Program-made: the position numbers and the translations under genes
Part shown: in pieces, positions 14,131 to 16,063 of the stretch
Layout of the letters: every line of letters starts with the position of its first letter
How positions within the stretch are numbered: the first letter of the stretch is position 1
Notes under the pieces: model-generated
Databases searched by the model: none
Told to the model about the DNA's origin: nothing
What the model saw: the letters and a program-made list of their open reading frames with translations, nothing else
Source: an uncultured Desulfobacterales bacterium
Lineage (GTDB): Bacteria > Desulfobacterota > Desulfobacteria > Desulfobacterales > G020354645
DNA: 16,063 nucleotides
Direction of reading: 5' to 3'
Assembly: GCA_947259865.1 (NCBI GenBank)
Contig: CAMYNZ010000033.1
Location: forward strand, 1 to 16,063

Positions 14131-15267
14131 ATGAACATTTTATTCGAACCTGTGAAAATAAAAAACATGGCATTGCCAAACCGCTTTGTCCGATCAGCCA
14201 CCTATGATGGATGCGCCCACAGCAACGGTCAGGTGTCCGACAAACAGCTAAAGCTCTATACCGATCTTGCGGCGGGCGGGATTGGGTTGATCGTGACGGG
14301 CATAACGTTTGTGCATTCTTCCGGTCAGAGTTTGCCGTTTCAGAACTCCATTGCCAGCCAAGATTTTATACCGGGCCTCAAAAAGTTAACCGCCGCGGTT
14401 CACCATCAGGGTGCAAAAATTGCCGTGCAATTGTTTCATGCCGGCAGGGAAAGAGCACGATTTATAAAAGGCGGAAACGAACAGGCGGTAGCCCCATCCT
14501 TTGTCCACGACGATGCTTACTTTCCCGAACAATACCGCTCCATGACCGAGGATGAAATATGGGATATCATTCAAACCTTTGGCGATGCAGCCCAGAGGGC
14601 CCGGGAGGCGAATTTTGACGCTGTCCAGGTTCATGGTGCCCATGCTTTTTTGTTCAGCCAATTTCTTTCTCCGTTTACCAATCACCGGGATGATCAGTGG
14701 GGAGGCTCTCTTGAAAATCGGCTACGCTTCCATCGCGAAGTCTACCGGGATATAAAAACCAAAGTCGGTGATGACTACCCCATACTGATAAAAATAGGGG
14801 TCCAGGATGGGTTTGCCGGCGGCCTTGAGCTCAGTGAGGGAAAAGTTGCAGCCCGACTGCTTGATCAATGTGGGTTTGATTCCCTGGAAATCAGTCAGGG
14901 ATTGAGGGGGGAACCCTATGCCGAGACGGAATTTCGTACCAAAATCAACCGCCCGGACCAGGAGGCCTACTTTCGTCACTGGTGTAAAGAAATTAAAAAC
15001 GAAGTGCGTGTCCCTGTAATGATGGTTGGTGGACTGAGAACTTTTGGGCTCATGGAAGAAATCGTTCAAAACGGGGAAGCGGAGTTTATCTCTTTATGCC
15101 GCCCCTTTATCAGGGAACCCGCTATCATCAATGACTGGATAGGCGGCAACCACCAGCGGGCAAAATGTATCTCCTGCAACAAATGTTTGGAAGCAATTAG
15201 AAAGGGAGAAGCGCTTCATTGCGTGCAGCAAAAAATTGAAGACAATCGTCACAAAGTCGGATCCTGA
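14131..15267 (+). CDS. Old Yellow Enzyme family NADH:flavin oxidoreductase, single domain with Cys cluster
   Basis: A 378-residue FMN-dependent TIM-barrel protein of the OYE / 2,4-dienoyl-CoA reductase group. Motifs are NRFVRSAT near the N-terminus, AVQLFHAGR (98-106), DAVQVHGAHAFLFSQFLSP (163-181) with the His168-x2-His171 substrate-binding pair, and NHRDDQWGGSLENRLRF (184-200), GGL and a C-terminal FMN-phosphate region (ISLCRPFI). It ends with CISCNKC...C (Cys346, 349, 352, 364), resembling the 4Fe-4S site of 2,4-dienoyl-CoA reductase (Cx2Cx3Cx11C) but with Cx2Cx2Cx11C spacing. The C-terminal FAD/NADPH domain of that enzyme is absent, so an external electron donor is likely. It probably reduces an activated C=C bond of an enoate or enone. 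GGGAGAG precedes the ATG. Divergent from the dctPQM operon, so the transporter may supply its substrate. Confidence 0.88.
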   Translation: MNILFEPVKIKNMALPNRFVRSATYDGCAHSNGQVSDKQLKLYTDLAAGGIGLIVTGITFVHSSGQSLPFQNSIASQDFIPGLKKLTAAVHHQGAKIAVQLFHAGRERARFIKGGNEQAVAPSFVHDDAYFPEQYRSMTEDEIWDIIQTFGDAAQRAREANFDAVQVHGAHAFLFSQFLSPFTNHRDDQWGGSLENRLRFHREVYRDIKTKVGDDYPILIKIGVQDGFAGGLELSEGKVAARLLDQCGFDSLEISQGLRGEPYAETEFRTKINRPDQEAYFRHWCKEIKNEVRVPVMMVGGLRTFGLMEEIVQNGEAEFISLCRPFIREPAIINDWIGGNHQRAKCISCNKCLEAIRKGEALHCVQQKIEDNRHKVGS

Positions 15268-15330
15268 TGATAATTGATAAAGTTTAAACTGCTAAACAGA
15301 TATTCGGTTTGCATGCCCACATTCCAATTT

Positions 15331-15906
15331 TCATCCTTCCCGCAGATTTACTTCTTTAGGTGCTAAAACAATTTTAGTTAATTTATCCCAATCTGTGGCT
15401 GAAAAAAAAGTATTTGCATAAAATGTCTCAATGGCCTGAAATGCGGCTTTAGATTCACCCAGGCGACGTTCAAGAGTTGAGAGTTTAATGCGCTGCAATT
15501 CACCCGCTTCACGTATTTCAACGATATGCTTGCCCCGGTAGGCTCGTTTACCGACGTGTGATATCAATTGGGATAAGACGTTAATTGTAAAGCGATGGGT
15601 GCGGGTCGGTTGCGCGGACAGTATCTCACCACAGAGGTATTCGTAACACACCGGCGGGCGGCCTGTCGTTAAAACGCAGCCGGTTTCAGACAACCAACCG
15701 GTTTCATCACTGTAGGATAGCGCCGGCTGGTATGCTTCACGCAGCCTTGCTAAAAACAGGCTTTCCCGTGTTTCCCGGCAATAATCAATATTGCAGCAAA
15801 CACCGCCACAGGTGCAACAGTTGGACCCGAATAAATTGCTGATGCTTTTTTGCACCCGGGTTTCAAAATCTGCGTATAACATGACAATGCGATCAAGTGG
15901 GTTCAT
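15331..15906 (-). CDS. Cys-rich YkgJ-like metal-binding protein
   Basis: A 191-residue protein with nine cysteines in the first half: C30, C31, C33, C37, C38, C43, then C77, C87 and C92. CCTCGGVCC and the later GCVLTTGRPPVCYEYLC resemble the YkgJ family (putative zinc- or iron-chelating proteins with CxxC..GxCC and GC.L...RP..C patterns). The second half (about 105-190) is helical and basic, without recognised motifs. The ATG at 15906 has only a weak GGAAAA site. It is convergent with the OYE gene, with 63 bases between stops and no clear terminator. The metal and role are not established for this family. Confidence 0.6.
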   Translation of the reverse strand: MNPLDRIVMLYADFETRVQKSISNLFGSNCCTCGGVCCNIDYCRETRESLFLARLREAYQPALSYSDETGWLSETGCVLTTGRPPVCYEYLCGEILSAQPTRTHRFTINVLSQLISHVGKRAYRGKHIVEIREAGELQRIKLSTLERRLGESKAAFQAIETFYANTFFSATDWDKLTKIVLAPKEVNLREG

Positions 15907-15938
15907 ATGATTTTTTCCAAAATAAATGGGAAAAAGGA

Positions 15939-16055
15939 TCCAAGGATTCGAGAATTCAAGGATTCAAGTGTTTAGGATTTACGAATATTCCTACTTTCTG
16001 AGCTTTTTGTAAATTTCTGCAATTTCTGCTATATCCCTTCACTTGACCCCTTGGA
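15939..16055. repeat. 16-base imperfect tandem repeats with a distal inverted copy
   Basis: TCCAAGGATTCGAGAA (15939-15954) and TTCAAGGATTCAAGTG (15955-15970) are adjacent and match at 12 of 16 positions. CACTTGACCCCTTGGA (16040-16055) is an inverted copy matching the second unit at 13 of 16. The roughly 70 bases between them hold a tandem duplication of AATTTCTGC (16012-16029). The array runs toward the window edge and may continue. It lies upstream of the YkgJ-like gene and looks like a dispersed intergenic repeat of the genome. Confidence 0.55.
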
Positions 16056-16063
16056 CCCCTGAC

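Overview
This window looks like a contig from an uncultured anaerobic bacterium, most plausibly a Desulfobacterota (deltaproteobacterial, Desulfobacterales-like) lineage. That assignment is an inference from gene content: a TRAP transporter of the 2-oxoacid/chloroaromatic type, a single-domain Old Yellow Enzyme with a cysteine cluster, a glutaredoxin-thioredoxin reductase fusion, many small Cys-rich or unassigned proteins, and imperfect intergenic repeats. No rRNA, tRNA, CRISPR array, transposase or phage gene was seen.

The left edge (1 to about 1000) differs from the rest. It is much more GC-rich (45 of the first 60 bases are G/C, against 24 of 60 at 1021-1080). It holds the 3' part of an alanine racemase gene followed by what begins as an alanine dehydrogenase gene. 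After about ten codons the dehydrogenase frame turns into the C-terminal half of an unrelated uncharacterised protein family, so 979-1290 is a hybrid reading frame. The racemase also lacks an internal segment that should carry a catalytic tyrosine. Both oddities point to a chimeric assembly or a recombination scar near position 1000.

The region 1310-2441 (minus) encodes a fumarylacetoacetase-fold 2-keto-4-pentenoate hydratase-like enzyme and a small antibiotic-biosynthesis-monooxygenase-fold protein, probably co-transcribed. A small plus-strand zinc-finger protein follows. Region 3091-6482 (minus) holds an uncharacterised ATP-grasp ligase, a glutaredoxin-thioredoxin reductase-like fusion, a SnoaL-like protein and a possible 38-residue overlapping ORF. 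Region 6753-9011 holds an acidic small protein (plus), then a single-pass membrane protein and a membrane-anchored NERD nuclease-like protein (minus) with a good terminator after them. A two-domain rhodanese (9328-10167) stands alone.

The right third is a complete dctP-dctQ-dctM TRAP operon (minus, 13616 to 10503) divergent from an OYE-family flavin oxidoreductase (plus, 14131-15267). The roughly 500-base divergent region is rich in inverted and direct repeats sharing a TTGTGC half-site, making it the best candidate for a regulatory switch in the window. A Cys-rich YkgJ-like protein and a patch of 16-base tandem and inverted repeats close the window. I found no convincing large novel system. 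The strongest leads are the chimeric left end, the divergent operator region, and the redox cluster pairing an orphan ATP-grasp ligase with a glutaredoxin-reductase fusion.
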